Positions 25,009 through 35,219 are shown, numbered from the stretch's first letter. The stretch: 64,000 nt of DNA from Cystobacterineae bacterium (GCA_009781495.1 WQYA01000006.1:1-64000); one strand, 5' to 3'. Program-made: numbers and translations. Notes: generated by a model from the letters alone, not told the origin.

Positions 25009-27945
25009 ATGGAACGCGCAAAGCCTGTTTGGTTCCTCAGCGCAGTGGTATGTCTGCTTTTGGGAATATTTCCATGGAAGGCATGGGCTCAGTCTGCGCC
25101 CACTTGCCTTGGCAGCGCAGACACCAACCAGCAAGGGCTTTTTGGTGTACAAGCGTTTGTTGAATTTCGAAATGCACAATTTCTTTCCGCAAGCGAAATT
25201 GCTTTTACAAATATAAGACAGGAAGCGGTGGCGCGATCTGTTGTGCTTTCCAAAGAAATTCCTGTGAATTTGGCAGATGATTATACCATTAGCCGCGTGG
25301 TATTTGAAAAATCAACATTGAATACGAATTGCAATGCTTGCCCTACTTGCGAGCTTATCGAATTTCAAATTTCGCTGAATTGCAACACATGCGTACGAAA
25401 TGCAAACGGGACCGTCACTTGTGTTCAAAACAGTCAACCCCAGTGGATAACCCTTGGGTTTAACCCGGCAGACATTCGAAAACGGGTTGAATTAGACACC
25501 CTTGGCATGGGTTTTATAGGCTCGCAGCTGTGTTGGAGAGCGAGGCTGACCGCCAAACCCACGGAAAGACCCGATTGCAGGCCGACATTCAAAAACATAT
25601 ATGTTGGATACCAAGCTGTAAAATCAGGGGAATACAGTCGTTCCTCCCCCATGCCTGTCGCCAACATGGCCTTTCTTGCCTCCTACATCACCCCCAGGAG
25701 TCAATTTGATTCAGAAGTTTCCTCGCGAGCCGTCACCAACCTTAAAGATTATTCTCGCCGAGGCATGGTGCGGGCCTATGAGCTTTATGACCCTGAATTT
25801 CCTGAAAAAACAACGAAAAAACTCCGATGGAGTCTCAAAAGTGGCATTTCGACTCCCGACTTTTTGGACCATGGAGGTGTTCGCTATCACCAAAAAGGAC
25901 CCTTGCAAACACAGGGCACTTGGGCTCCACTGGAATTGGATGTATTTGATGAATATTTCAGTCTAGAAAAATGTAAGACACCAGAAAATATTCTCCTATA
26001 TGATTTGAACCGAAGCAATTCGTGTGACAACAAGGACCCGGTTATCCTAAAGAATTGGCTGATAGGTTTGGATGCGGATGGAGCTCTTCGTGCCTATGGC
26101 GCCATTCCAACCGCGTTTGACTTGTCAACGCCGGCATTTATCAGCATGCCCGTGGCGCCGCCGCCTTGGGTGCGCATGGCATCTCAAGCAGAAATCAACA
26201 ATTATAGACTGTGGAATGGGGGGCGAAAAAGTTCAGATAAGGCTTTGCTTTGGTTGGGTTCTACAACAGGCGAGATATATGGCATTGACGCCGGAACTTA
26301 TTATCCAGACGAACAAGACGGTTGCCTCACCTCCGTTCGACATCATCGAGGTTATTTTCAACCTTTGCCTGGATGCCCCAAAAACACAGATGGCAGCCTC
26401 AAAAGGTATACCGGAGAACTTGAATGGTTTCCAGGCGTCGGCAAAGTCAAAACGGTTTATCGCCCATGGACCTTTAGAGCTAACTATATTTATGAATACA
26501 ACACAAAATATTATGGAACAGAATATCAATCGCGATTTTCCGTTTTGCGCCCTTCCATCAACGCTTCGCTTTCATTTGTTGACGTTGATTTTATGTCACC
26601 TCAAATGAAAATGCAGCACGACTTTGAGAACCCTAACTTGCCGTTAACCTGGGAATTGGACCAAGGTTTGGGATATAGGCCCAAAGGGGGGCATTCGCTC
26701 ATTGCCATCAGCAGTGGGCCCAACCAAAGTCTTTTTCAAACCATATTTTCCGGTAGAGATGAGCGTTTATATTATTTATGGGAATTGGATTTCAAAACAA
26801 ACAAAAACGTTCAAGAGTTTTTTGACAATGCTTCTCAATATTTCAAACCTGCTTTCAACAGAAACAGTTCAAGACATACACCTTTGACAGGCAGGTTTAT
26901 GTTCAACAAACCCACCCCATCTCTTGAAGTAGGTATTGCCAAGTGGATGGCGGTTGTGGGCTCTGACTATCACCCAGGCGTGGATGGCGCTGGAAGACTT
27001 TTGGCCGGCGCCATTTATTTTATTGATTTATATACAGGCGAATTGATGGATTTATCTTCCTATATTCCCGGACCCAATTGGGTTGGATTGACTTTGTTGG
27101 AGCCGGGGGAAGGGGTGGGAGGAGAAATTGTTGGTTTGGATTTGCAAAATCAATCTGTTGAAAGGCCCAAACCAGAGACCGACGGCATCTATGACGTCAT
27201 TTATATTCCAACAACATTTGGGCGTGTCTATAGACTTAATTTGTTAAAATATGACAACAACAGCAACGACAGGTTTGGAGACCCCTTCAGCAAATGCAAA
27301 ATCATTGATATTCCTGAAATCCTTGGCAGGGTTTCTAACCTCAACTCTGAAGATTTAAAACGTCAGGGAATCTATAGCAACCTTGCTGTATATAAAGATG
27401 GGAAAACCGTCCGCATCTATGTTGGGACTGCGGATAATCCGGATATATATGATAAAGAAATAGACCCCCCGGCGGCAGTTTATTATGTGCTTGCCTTTGA
27501 GTTGGATGAGTCGTCCGTCGGAACAGCCGCGTGTACCCCTGCAAAACCTCTTTGGATAAGAGAGCTTCCCCCCGGGGAGAAGGTTTGGGGGGGCATCAGC
27601 GTGGCGGCCAAAGAAATTGTCGTCGGCACTGCAACCGGCGGTTCATCCGACATTTGCGGATTGGATTCCAAAACACAAGGAAACCTCTATGTCCTGGCAT
27701 CCACCACAGGGGAATTGAATCAACCTCCCAAAGCAGGTCAAATTGTTGCGCCTCCCGTTGCCTTTGATGGGCACTATCTTTATGTCGATGCAGAAAACAA
27801 TTTTGAAATTATTGCTTCAGAAGGTGTTGCTGGTTGGAACAACAATCCCGAAGGCTCCCAAAGCATCCAAACATCGAGCATGAAGTTATTAGAGCAGAGT
27901 TTTGAACAAGACATTCGCCAAAAGAAGCCATCCAACACACCCTAA
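25009..27945 (+). CDS. PilY1-like type IV pilus tip/biogenesis protein
   Basis: 978 residues. Signal peptide (about 5-28, ending KAWAQS), a Cys-rich N-terminal region with CNACPTC and CNTC (about 110-135), then a long beta-rich part ending in segments typical of the PilY1 C-terminal propeller: FIDLYTGELM, DVIYIPTTFGRVYRLNL, WGGISVAAKEIVVGTATG. I identify it partly by position: four pilin-like genes follow directly. Expected on the cell surface or pilus tip, in adhesion or control of pilus retraction. The usual N-terminal von Willebrand domain is not evident. AT content is higher than in the flanks. Confidence 0.65.
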   Translation: MERAKPVWFLSAVVCLLLGIFPWKAWAQSAPTCLGSADTNQQGLFGVQAFVEFRNAQFLSASEIAFTNIRQEAVARSVVLSKEIPVNLADDYTISRVVFEKSTLNTNCNACPTCELIEFQISLNCNTCVRNANGTVTCVQNSQPQWITLGFNPADIRKRVELDTLGMGFIGSQLCWRARLTAKPTERPDCRPTFKNIYVGYQAVKSGEYSRSSPMPVANMAFLASYITPRSQFDSEVSSRAVTNLKDYSRRGMVRAYELYDPEFPEKTTKKLRWSLKSGISTPDFLDHGGVRYHQKGPLQTQGTWAPLELDVFDEYFSLEKCKTPENILLYDLNRSNSCDNKDPVILKNWLIGLDADGALRAYGAIPTAFDLSTPAFISMPVAPPPWVRMASQAEINNYRLWNGGRKSSDKALLWLGSTTGEIYGIDAGTYYPDEQDGCLTSVRHHRGYFQPLPGCPKNTDGSLKRYTGELEWFPGVGKVKTVYRPWTFRANYIYEYNTKYYGTEYQSRFSVLRPSINASLSFVDVDFMSPQMKMQHDFENPNLPLTWELDQGLGYRPKGGHSLIAISSGPNQSLFQTIFSGRDERLYYLWELDFKTNKNVQEFFDNASQYFKPAFNRNSSRHTPLTGRFMFNKPTPSLEVGIAKWMAVVGSDYHPGVDGAGRLLAGAIYFIDLYTGELMDLSSYIPGPNWVGLTLLEPGEGVGGEIVGLDLQNQSVERPKPETDGIYDVIYIPTTFGRVYRLNLLKYDNNSNDRFGDPFSKCKIIDIPEILGRVSNLNSEDLKRQGIYSNLAVYKDGKTVRIYVGTADNPDIYDKEIDPPAAVYYVLAFELDESSVGTAACTPAKPLWIRELPPGEKVWGGISVAAKEIVVGTATGGSSDICGLDSKTQGNLYVLASTTGELNQPPKAGQIVAPPVAFDGHYLYVDAENNFEIIASEGVAGWNNNPEGSQSIQTSSMKLLEQSFEQDIRQKKPSNTP

Positions 27946-27958
27946 GGGGTTGATGCAT

Positions 27959-28624
27959 ATGAAAAAGCAACGCGGGTTTGTTTTATTGTTGGTTTTAGGC
28001 GTTGTGCTGGGGCTCACCTTGGCCATTTTGTTTTCCTTGTTAACTGTTCAAAAACAATCCGATATTCAGGGGATGAGCAAAAGAAACAAAATGGCTCAAT
28101 ATGCAGCGGAAGCGGGGTTGAATGAAGGGCGAGAGATTTTGCGTCTTGCAAGTGAACAAGCGGCTTCGCAAGGAAATGCAAATGTATCTGATATATTAGA
28201 CAGGTTTGCTGTTGTGAGGGATTTTAGTGATTTGGGTGAATGGCATGATTTATTTTGTTATTCTGAACCACCCGCTCAAGAATGTAACCTATGGGCCCCC
28301 TTTAATTTCAGCAAAGATACAACCGTTTTGACAGCAGACTTAAACAGCAAATTTGGCAAATTGGATGCAGAAGACTTATGGGGAGGAAGTGTTCGCTATA
28401 GAGTTTTTGCCTATGTGGACAGCACGGACATTCTTTCCATGAAAATAACAGATGGTGCACCCATTATATTGCTAGGCTTAGGCGAAGTATTGGGCAATGC
28501 AGGACAGTCCTATCGCATCTACAAACGCGGGACTGTCGTATATGAAAGAGACAACACCGTGCCTGTTTTGAGTGGCGGCGCTACCTATAAAGGAGGCGAA
28601 GGCAATGCGTTTCTGGCACGATAA
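27959..28624 (+). CDS. PilX-like minor pilin
   Basis: 221 residues starting with a short basic leader cleaved after Gly (MKKQRG/FVLLL) and a hydrophobic helix; position 5 is Leu, not Glu, as expected for PilX/GspK-type minor pilins. The ATG at 27959 was chosen because AAGGGG lies 9 bases upstream; it is 13 bases after the pilY1-like stop. The end overlaps the next gene by 20 bases. Confidence 0.75.
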   Translation: MKKQRGFVLLLVLGVVLGLTLAILFSLLTVQKQSDIQGMSKRNKMAQYAAEAGLNEGREILRLASEQAASQGNANVSDILDRFAVVRDFSDLGEWHDLFCYSEPPAQECNLWAPFNFSKDTTVLTADLNSKFGKLDAEDLWGGSVRYRVFAYVDSTDILSMKITDGAPIILLGLGEVLGNAGQSYRIYKRGTVVYERDNTVPVLSGGATYKGGEGNAFLAR

Positions 28625-29201
28625 ACGTCTGGTTTTTTCCCGTCATAGGGACAGCCGTTTTGATAAAGGAATCACCCTTCTTGAAGTCCTCGTGTCTGCT
28701 GCTTTGTTAATGTTAGGAATTTTCGTTGCCATGGGGTTGTCAAATGTTGTGAATAAAAATGAAAGAAATTATCATTTGTCATTGACAGCCAACAAGGTGG
28801 CGCAACATTTGCTGGAAACCGTGGTTTCCGAAAATTGCCTATTAAATCCAACGACTCAAGTTTGCCAAAACCTAACCGACAGAAGTGGAATTCCCTTTTC
28901 TTTGTGGGTGACGCCTGAGGGAGAGATTCAATATACAAACCCGCCAAACGAAGACAACGGCATTGAATTTGAGGCCAGGTTTGACGTCCAAACAACGAAT
29001 GGTTGTCTCTCGGGAACATCCCTTGTCAATTGTGTGGCAAACCTGGGAACGAACAACAACACGGAAGCCTGGGCTTTGGACAGGAATTTGATTGGGGAGG
29101 CGCCTGGAAATCTGCACAATGTACGGATAACAGTTAGTTATGTAGACCCTTTTAACAGAAGTATTCGTTTTACGAGTTATCAAACCAGAATGGTCCCTTA
29201 A
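28605..29201 (+). CDS. PilV-like minor pilin
   Basis: 198 residues with a prepilin site: ...FDKG/ITLLEVLVSAALLML, Glu at +5, followed by the N-terminal membrane helix. The start at 28605 has AGGAGG 8 bases upstream and lies inside the end of the pilX-like gene, indicating translational coupling. Cys pairs in the globular part may form a disulfide. Role: a minor pilin in the priming complex. Confidence 0.75.
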   Translation: MRFWHDKRLVFSRHRDSRFDKGITLLEVLVSAALLMLGIFVAMGLSNVVNKNERNYHLSLTANKVAQHLLETVVSENCLLNPTTQVCQNLTDRSGIPFSLWVTPEGEIQYTNPPNEDNGIEFEARFDVQTTNGCLSGTSLVNCVANLGTNNNTEAWALDRNLIGEAPGNLHNVRITVSYVDPFNRSIRFTSYQTRMVP

Positions 29202-29253
29202 TGAATGATAACTGACTTTATATAATACAGTTATTACACAGGAAATGATTCAA

Positions 29254-30558
29254 ATGAAAATCTCTGTTTCTAAAATATCAACAAAAGGAATGACCCTCAT
29301 AGAAACACTGATTGGAATCAGCATCGCCATTGGTTTGCTGGCGGCAACACTCTATGTAGGAACAGAGCTGCACAGAAAATCCTCCTGGAAAGAAGATGCC
29401 TTGGCTTTGCACAGCACGGGAATGCAAATTCTTCAATCGCTTGAGGAGCGTGTGTTGAATGCAGGGAATGGATTTGGCTCAGGCTTGCTGATAATGGCTG
29501 GGGAACAACATCGCTATGCCATTGAAGTATATCCTTGTAGAAATGAGTGTGTGGCTGCACAAAACTATGGGCCCTATAGGAACATGCTGTCAGACAAACG
29601 CTCTGATGAAATTCAAATTCTCCGCGTTTCTCCCAATTATGCTCGAAACATTCTCTATGAGATGAAGGATGCACAAAACTCCATCTCCAAATATGCAACG
29701 GGAGCAACACCCAACAATGTTGCCACAGAGTTTATATGGGAGCCGAATTGGATATATGCCATTAAAGAAAGAAACAACTCTTGGGGGTGCGCTCTTCGAC
29801 TGAGCATAGAGACTGAAAACAATCAAAACATTATTTCATGCACAGACTATAATAACTCCAATTTCTGCAGATGTATTGCATTGCAACCTCCGACAAGGCC
29901 GATGGGGCAACTTTGGTCTCGAAATATGTTTAGGGATTGGCTGGTAGGCCCTTTGGATGGGTTTAGCGCACGCATAAAATTTACAAATCAGATACCTCGA
30001 CTTGAAATAACAGACTCTTTTGTAGATGTGGGCTCTGTGGATGGAACAACCCTTGGAAGCGCTTGGTGGACAGACCGGACAAAGGCAAGCCGGGCTGTTT
30101 TGAGTTTGAATGCCCAGCTGGGGATTCCAGACCCTGCCAATCCAAACCAATTGCTTTGGTTCCCAGACGCAAGTCGAAATCACCCCTATATTTCCTTGTG
30201 CACACGAAGCGGCTTTTATACCGCTGAACTTGCACGTTGTTCTGAAATTGTTCAAAATGTGTTTGGCGGGTTGGACCCTGATTTGGATATTGAAGGTGTT
30301 CAAAACGCATTGATGCGCCGCGTTCGCGCGGTTCGTTTGATTTTGGTTGTTCAATCCCCAAGAGTAGATGCCCAAAAAATCAGCTGGGATGGCAGCGCTT
30401 TTGAAGTCAACGCCGATGGGACGTTTCAGAATGGAAAACTCACGCGAAGATTTGAAAAAATCATCTGGCCTCCCAATCTTCAGCAATCTTTTGAAAAAGG
30501 AAATATTCCAGAGGAAGGCAGCGGTATAGGTGGTGTTCTCTTTCCTCTCAATCCATAA
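29254..30558 (+). CDS. PilW-like minor pilin
   Basis: 434 residues. Prepilin motif KG/MTLIETLIGISIAIGL with Glu at +5, then a large globular domain, as for PilW. The ATG at 29254 has AGGA about 10 bases upstream; an ATG three codons earlier is nearly on top of that site. It lies 52 bases after the pilV-like gene and 15 before the next. Confidence 0.75.
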   Translation: MKISVSKISTKGMTLIETLIGISIAIGLLAATLYVGTELHRKSSWKEDALALHSTGMQILQSLEERVLNAGNGFGSGLLIMAGEQHRYAIEVYPCRNECVAAQNYGPYRNMLSDKRSDEIQILRVSPNYARNILYEMKDAQNSISKYATGATPNNVATEFIWEPNWIYAIKERNNSWGCALRLSIETENNQNIISCTDYNNSNFCRCIALQPPTRPMGQLWSRNMFRDWLVGPLDGFSARIKFTNQIPRLEITDSFVDVGSVDGTTLGSAWWTDRTKASRAVLSLNAQLGIPDPANPNQLLWFPDASRNHPYISLCTRSGFYTAELARCSEIVQNVFGGLDPDLDIEGVQNALMRRVRAVRLILVVQSPRVDAQKISWDGSAFEVNADGTFQNGKLTRRFEKIIWPPNLQQSFEKGNIPEEGSGIGGVLFPLNP

Positions 30559-30573
30559 ACCAGGTTGTTTCTA

Positions 30574-31260
30574 ATGAGCGACAAAGCAATTTACAGCCAA
30601 CTTCCTTTTTATAAAACAAAACCCAAAAGACGAGATGGGTTTACGCTTGTTGAGCTGCTGCTTATTCTGACCATTGTCAGCATTCTCATCGGCGTGTCTG
30701 TGGCTGTTTGGAATAAAGTCACTTTGCAACAAGAACAGAACCGTTTTGTTTTTGGTTTGCGTTGGCTGATGATGGAGGCTCGCCAAAAAGCCATCACAGA
30801 AAACCTGCCGGTTCGAATTGCCATTGAATGGAAAGACAGAGCGAATTATTATGCAAAATCCATTTCATGGCTGCAACTTCCTTGCAACTTTGAAGAAGGC
30901 CCTCTGTCCCGGAAAACCTGTCCCACAGAAGCCTGTGTGGGAACCCTCATGGACACCGACTTAACCCGCTGCACGCCCGTTTCAAAAAGCGAAAAACTGA
31001 ATGCGCCCGCAGGAATTCGAATGCATGGGTTTGTGCCAACGGTTTGCTTCCTTGGAGGCTCTGGATTGCTTTCTCAGGATTGTCAGACACAAAGTTCCAA
31101 GCAAGGGGCAGGCATAGAGTCTTATTTTCCCCTCTATATTGACAATAGAGATATTGGCTATAGCCCACGCTATTATTATTATATACACCAATTTACTTCC
31201 TATATAGAACTCATCAATTGCAACAACCCTGAAGACGCAAACAACTCCATTTGCTATTAG
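30574..31260 (+). CDS. FimT/FimU (GspH)-type minor pilin
   Basis: 228 residues with prepilin site RRDG/FTLVELLLILTIVSILI, Glu at +5. The tract LRWLMMEARQKAITENLPV after the helix is the usual FimT/GspH-like continuation. The leader is unusually long (about 25 residues). Start set at the ATG 30574. It ends the pilus cluster; the next gene is convergent. Confidence 0.75.
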   Translation: MSDKAIYSQLPFYKTKPKRRDGFTLVELLLILTIVSILIGVSVAVWNKVTLQQEQNRFVFGLRWLMMEARQKAITENLPVRIAIEWKDRANYYAKSISWLQLPCNFEEGPLSRKTCPTEACVGTLMDTDLTRCTPVSKSEKLNAPAGIRMHGFVPTVCFLGGSGLLSQDCQTQSSKQGAGIESYFPLYIDNRDIGYSPRYYYYIHQFTSYIELINCNNPEDANNSICY

Positions 31261-31367
31261 ACTTTTGGGCTTCACGCAACGCGTCGACTTTGGAAATGAC
31301 ACACTCCATGCGAATGCTTTTGGGTTTGCTCCCCTTCTGAGGGTGTATGTTTTTGAGTGTTTTAGGC

Positions 31368-32201
31368 TCAGGGGGTCTTCAAAAAGTGCATAAGGGCCTG
31401 GGGGAAGGCCGGGGTAGGCTCCAGCCTATGTTCTCCACCGTCCACCACCCAAAGCGTCAAATGGCGACGTTGTTGGGGGCACAGCCAGGCCTTCTGCTCT
31501 ATGGGCCGTCTGAAGAGGAAGGGGGGGTTGCCCAACTCAAGGGGCATACACGCTCCTTCGCTGGCCCAATGTTCCAACATGGAGGCAACGGAGGGGAAGC
31601 TGGAGGCTTGGGGGTGAAGTTTTCCGCCCTCCAGCGGCACCAAGGCATCGCTGCTGCCGTGTACATGTAAAACCGAGGGGCCCGAGTTAGAGAGGGCGGG
31701 GCATAAGGTGGGTGGGGCGCCTGCCACAGCCACCAGTTTGGAGAAACGTTCCGGGGCCTCACAAGCCAATTGGTAGGCCATAAAGGCGCCATTGGAGAGT
31801 CCCACCAGCATAACACGGGTTGTGTCCAGGGGAATGCGTTGGGCAATATCGTCGAGGACGGCCAACACATAGGCGGCGTCGTTGGGGGACTGGCCGTCCT
31901 GGTTGCAGCAACTGGCATTGGCATCCCAATAGAGTTGTCCGGCTTTGTTGTGGGTTCCCTTGGGCCAAGCATAGGCAAAGCCCGCTTTGCGCAATTCGGT
32001 TTGAATGCGGAAGAAGCGCTCTTGCACCTCGGGCGTGGTGTCATAGGCGTGCAAAAGCACCACCAGCGGAAGCGGCTTGGGGCTGGATTTGTCCGGCATC
32101 CAAAGCACATAGGGGCGCTCAGGAAAGTTTTGGGGGGCAAAACTTTGCGAGTTGGTGCAGGCGAGGAAGAAAAGCAAACACAAAATTCCCAGCATTCTCA
32201 T
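31368..32201 (-). CDS. PHB depolymerase/feruloyl-esterase-like lipoprotein
   Basis: 277 residues. Lipoprotein signal MRMLGILCLLFFLAC. Alpha/beta-hydrolase features: the nucleophile elbow GLSNGAFMAY near 136, a late Asp region (SSDALVPLEGG) and a C-terminal His (GGEHRLEP). Similar to LpqC/PHB-depolymerase-like esterases. Substrate unknown. Its ATG overlaps the stop of nagZ (ATGA). Confidence 0.75.
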   Translation of the reverse strand: MRMLGILCLLFFLACTNSQSFAPQNFPERPYVLWMPDKSSPKPLPLVVLLHAYDTTPEVQERFFRIQTELRKAGFAYAWPKGTHNKAGQLYWDANASCCNQDGQSPNDAAYVLAVLDDIAQRIPLDTTRVMLVGLSNGAFMAYQLACEAPERFSKLVAVAGAPPTLCPALSNSGPSVLHVHGSSDALVPLEGGKLHPQASSFPSVASMLEHWASEGACMPLELGNPPFLFRRPIEQKAWLCPQQRRHLTLWVVDGGEHRLEPTPAFPQALMHFLKTP

Positions 32202-33328
32202 GGCGCGGTTGGGTCTTTCTGCAGGGGTTGAAGGAATTGGCTTTCAGGGCAAGCTTTCCAATTGTCCCAAAAGGCCTCACGCAAAGCGCGGTGCTCGGCA
32301 GAGTCCAACATGGAAAAGCGTTGCAAAGCTCCTTTGACGAAGCGTTCGCAAAATTGTTTTCGCTTTTCATGGGAGAGTTGCCGTTGTTCTTTGGAGAGGG
32401 CGCCTTCGGCAATGGCCTTTGCAAGGGCGTCCACAGCTTGCTTGCGTTGCTGTGCGCTGTTGCAAAGCAAAAGGAGGTTGGAGCCGGCGGCAATGGCCTG
32501 CACGGCTGCCTTTTCCATGGGCCAATTCAGCATAATGGCGCCCATGCCCATGTCGTCGGCGACAATAAGTCCCTCAAACCCCATTTCCTCCCGCAAAAGC
32601 CCTCTCAGCAGGGTGGGGCTCAGGCTTGAAGGCCAAGCGGTATCCATAGCCTGGTAGCGTACATGTGCCGGCATAACAGCGGCCAGTCCTGCCTTGGCAT
32701 AAGCGGCAAAAGGAATCCATTCGCGGCTCCTCAAAAAAGCTTCGTCGTGGGCAATGGACGGCAGGAAAAAATGGGAGTCCTGTTGTGCGTCGCCCTGTCC
32801 GGGGAAGTGTTTGGCGCAGGAGGCGACGCCTTGGCTCTCAAGGCCCCTTGCGAAAGCCAAGCCCAGTTGCGCCACTTGGCCCGCTTGGCTATGGAAGCAG
32901 CGGTCTCCAATGGCGGTATTGTCGGGGTTGGTGTCAATGTCCAAGACGGGGGCGAGGTTCCAGTCTATGCCGAGGGCCGAAAGTTCAAACCCCACGAGGG
33001 CGCCCGCCTGCTGGGCCAAGTATGGCTCCGTAGGTTTTCCAAGCCTACGCATAGGGGGAAGGTGGGTAATAGGAGGGGTGCGTAGCCTGGCAACGCGGCC
33101 GCCTTCCTGGTCTACCGCGAGAATGAGGGGGCGTTGGGCATAGGTTTTGAGCTCGAAAACCAGCTTGGCCACTTGTGCGGGAGACTCCATGTTGCGTCCA
33201 AACAAAATGAAGCCCGCCACGCCCTCATCCATTTGTCTGCGCAAGCTGTCTGAAAGTTCCGTCCCATCAAAGCCAAACAAGCACAGTTGCATTGCTTCAT
33301 GGCGTGCATCCATCTCTTGCATGTGCAT
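32198..33328 (-). CDS. nagZ: Beta-N-acetylhexosaminidase NagZ (GH3)
   Basis: 376 residues. Removes N-acetylglucosamine from muropeptides in cell-wall recycling. The GH3 motif KHFPGQGD...DSH (about 170-183) and the nucleophile segment ADDMGMGAI (about 257-265) are intact. The ATG shares one base with the pdxA stop (TAATG). No signal peptide, as expected for a cytoplasmic enzyme. Confidence 0.9.
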   Translation of the reverse strand: MHMQEMDARHEAMQLCLFGFDGTELSDSLRRQMDEGVAGFILFGRNMESPAQVAKLVFELKTYAQRPLILAVDQEGGRVARLRTPPITHLPPMRRLGKPTEPYLAQQAGALVGFELSALGIDWNLAPVLDIDTNPDNTAIGDRCFHSQAGQVAQLGLAFARGLESQGVASCAKHFPGQGDAQQDSHFFLPSIAHDEAFLRSREWIPFAAYAKAGLAAVMPAHVRYQAMDTAWPSSLSPTLLRGLLREEMGFEGLIVADDMGMGAIMLNWPMEKAAVQAIAAGSNLLLLCNSAQQRKQAVDALAKAIAEGALSKEQRQLSHEKRKQFCERFVKGALQRFSMLDSAEHRALREAFWDNWKACPESQFLQPLQKDPTAP

Positions 33329-34275
33329 TATTTCCCGGGGGTAGAGAAGGCAAAGGCTTTGGCATAGCGGGCGGCGCGCAAAAGCGCCTGTACCATGGGG
33401 TGGGGGTTGGCTTTGTTTTGCCCTGCAATGTCATAGGCGACACCGTGGTCCGGCGAAGTGCGCGGCAAGGGCAGGCCCAAAGTCACATTCACGGTATTTT
33501 CAAAGTCAAGGGCCTTGGCAACACACAGGCCCTGGTCATGGTACATGGCCAACACCGCGTCAAAAGGCTGCGCGGCAAGGCTTGCAAAAAAACCGTCCGC
33601 AGGGAAAGGGCCCTTGCAAAAAAGCCCCAGGCTGGAGGCCTTCTTGAGTGCAGGCAGGAGAATGCGTTGCTCCTCGTCCCCGCGCAAACCACCCTCGCCG
33701 GCATGGGGGTTGAGCGCCAACATGGCAAGGCGCGCCGTCCGTCCCAGCAAAGCCGAAAGTGTGGAAGACAGCAATTGAAGTTGGGCCGTCAACCCTTCCA
33801 CGTTGAGCGCTTGGGGCACTTGGGCAATGGGCAAATGGTTGGTGGCCAAGGCGACACGCAGCTTGGGGCCGTCCATTAACATGAGGACGGAGCACCCGAA
33901 AGCCTCCGCCAACCATTCGGTATGCCCCACAAACTCAACGCCCGTGCGCAAAATGGCTTCTTTGGAAACCGGCGCGGTACACAAGGCCTCCAAGCTTTTG
34001 GCTTTGGCGGCGGCAATGGCTGCATTCACATAGTCCAGCTGTGCCCTGCCCCCAGCCAAAGAGGGGCAGCCGGGTTTTCTGTCTTCGGGCGGCAGGTGGC
34101 TTATGGCATGAAGCTCTATCTCCTTGGGCAGCAGAGACGCCAAGGAAGCATCCCCAAAAACAACGGGCGTCAAAGCCTGCCTCAACTCGGAGTGCAACAA
34201 GGCCTTGCTGAGGACTTCCGCAGAAATGCCCGAAGGGTCTCCCGCGCTGATGCCAATGCGAGGCAAGCGGCTCAA
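33328..34275 (-). CDS. pdxA: 4-hydroxythreonine-4-phosphate dehydrogenase PdxA
   Basis: 315 residues, pyridoxal-phosphate synthesis. N-terminal signature GISAGDPSGISAEV, central VGHTEWLAEAFG with a metal-ligand His, and C-terminal MYHDQGL and SPDHGVAYDIAG are all family hallmarks. Start overlaps the SurA-like stop by 4 bases. Confidence 0.93.
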   Translation of the reverse strand: MSRLPRIGISAGDPSGISAEVLSKALLHSELRQALTPVVFGDASLASLLPKEIELHAISHLPPEDRKPGCPSLAGGRAQLDYVNAAIAAAKAKSLEALCTAPVSKEAILRTGVEFVGHTEWLAEAFGCSVLMLMDGPKLRVALATNHLPIAQVPQALNVEGLTAQLQLLSSTLSALLGRTARLAMLALNPHAGEGGLRGDEEQRILLPALKKASSLGLFCKGPFPADGFFASLAAQPFDAVLAMYHDQGLCVAKALDFENTVNVTLGLPLPRTSPDHGVAYDIAGQNKANPHPMVQALLRAARYAKAFAFSTPGK

Positions 34276-35219
34276 AGTTTCTCCTCAATAATGGCTTGGG
34301 CGCGGAGCTCTTGGGAATAGTGCCTCGCATAGGTTTCCATCTGCTCCTGTATGAGTTTTTGCCTCAAGCTTTCTTTCACTTCCTCCAAGGAAGCCAAAGG
34401 CAAAGCGCGGCGGTCTTCCATTTTAATAATGTGGAAGCCCAAATTCGTCCTGACGGGCTCGGAGACTTGGCCTGTTTCGAGGGCAAAGGCCGCATTCTCA
34501 AACTCCGGCATCATCACCCCCCGTTTGAAATAGCCCAAGTCCCCCCCCATGGCAGCAGAGGAGCCCTCGCCATGTTGCTTGGCCAAAGCAGCAAAATCCG
34601 CGCCAGGGGCTCTGGCCAGAGAAACCATGTTTTGGGCCTTGGCCAAAGCAGCTTGTGTGGCCTGCGCGTCTGCATTGCTGTCGAGGCGAATGAGTATATG
34701 CCTGGCATGAAGCTCCACCTCGCTGCTTTCGGACTTTGCCCACCGCTCATAGGCCGCTTTCACATCCTCATCTGTAACGTTCACTTTGCTTTGCAGTTTG
34801 ACGCGAATCAACTTCATGCGCCCCAACTGTGCTTTTAACTGTGCACGGTAGGCGACAAGCGTCAAACCTTCACGTGCCAAAAGAGACTCCAGCTGCTCCA
34901 AGTTGACGTTGTTTTGGCGTAGAATGTCTTCAACAGCCAGGTTGAGCTCCTCGTTGGTGGTTTCAAGCGCCAGTGCTTTTGTTTGAGCGTCCATCAACTT
35001 TTCGTCAATGAGCGACGAGAGAATGAGTTTTTGTGCGGCACGGTATTTCTCCGCGTCCAAAAGGTGGGGCGAAGGAATTTCTTGGCGCAAGCGCTTCTCT
35101 AGGGCGGACCAGGGGATAATTTCGCCGTTGACAACGGCGGCGACTCTGTCAACCAACTCGCGGCTGCTTGCAAATGCGGCAAAGCAGAAGAGGAAACAAC
35201 CCAACAAACCTTTTCTCAT
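34272..35219 (-). CDS. SurA-like periplasmic peptidyl-prolyl isomerase
   Basis: 315 residues: signal peptide (about 1-18, FAAFASS), SurA N-terminal domain, one rotamase (PpiC) domain at about 165-260 (ARHILIRLDS, GGDLGYFKRG, FHIIKMEDRR), and a C-terminal helix. SurA guides outer-membrane proteins through the periplasm. The pair surA-pdxA is a common gene order in proteobacteria, which supports the call. The ATG overlaps the stop of the second foldase gene. Confidence 0.85.
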   Translation of the reverse strand: MRKGLLGCFLFCFAAFASSRELVDRVAAVVNGEIIPWSALEKRLRQEIPSPHLLDAEKYRAAQKLILSSLIDEKLMDAQTKALALETTNEELNLAVEDILRQNNVNLEQLESLLAREGLTLVAYRAQLKAQLGRMKLIRVKLQSKVNVTDEDVKAAYERWAKSESSEVELHARHILIRLDSNADAQATQAALAKAQNMVSLARAPGADFAALAKQHGEGSSAAMGGDLGYFKRGVMMPEFENAAFALETGQVSEPVRTNLGFHIIKMEDRRALPLASLEEVKESLRQKLIQEQMETYARHYSQELRAQAIIEEKL

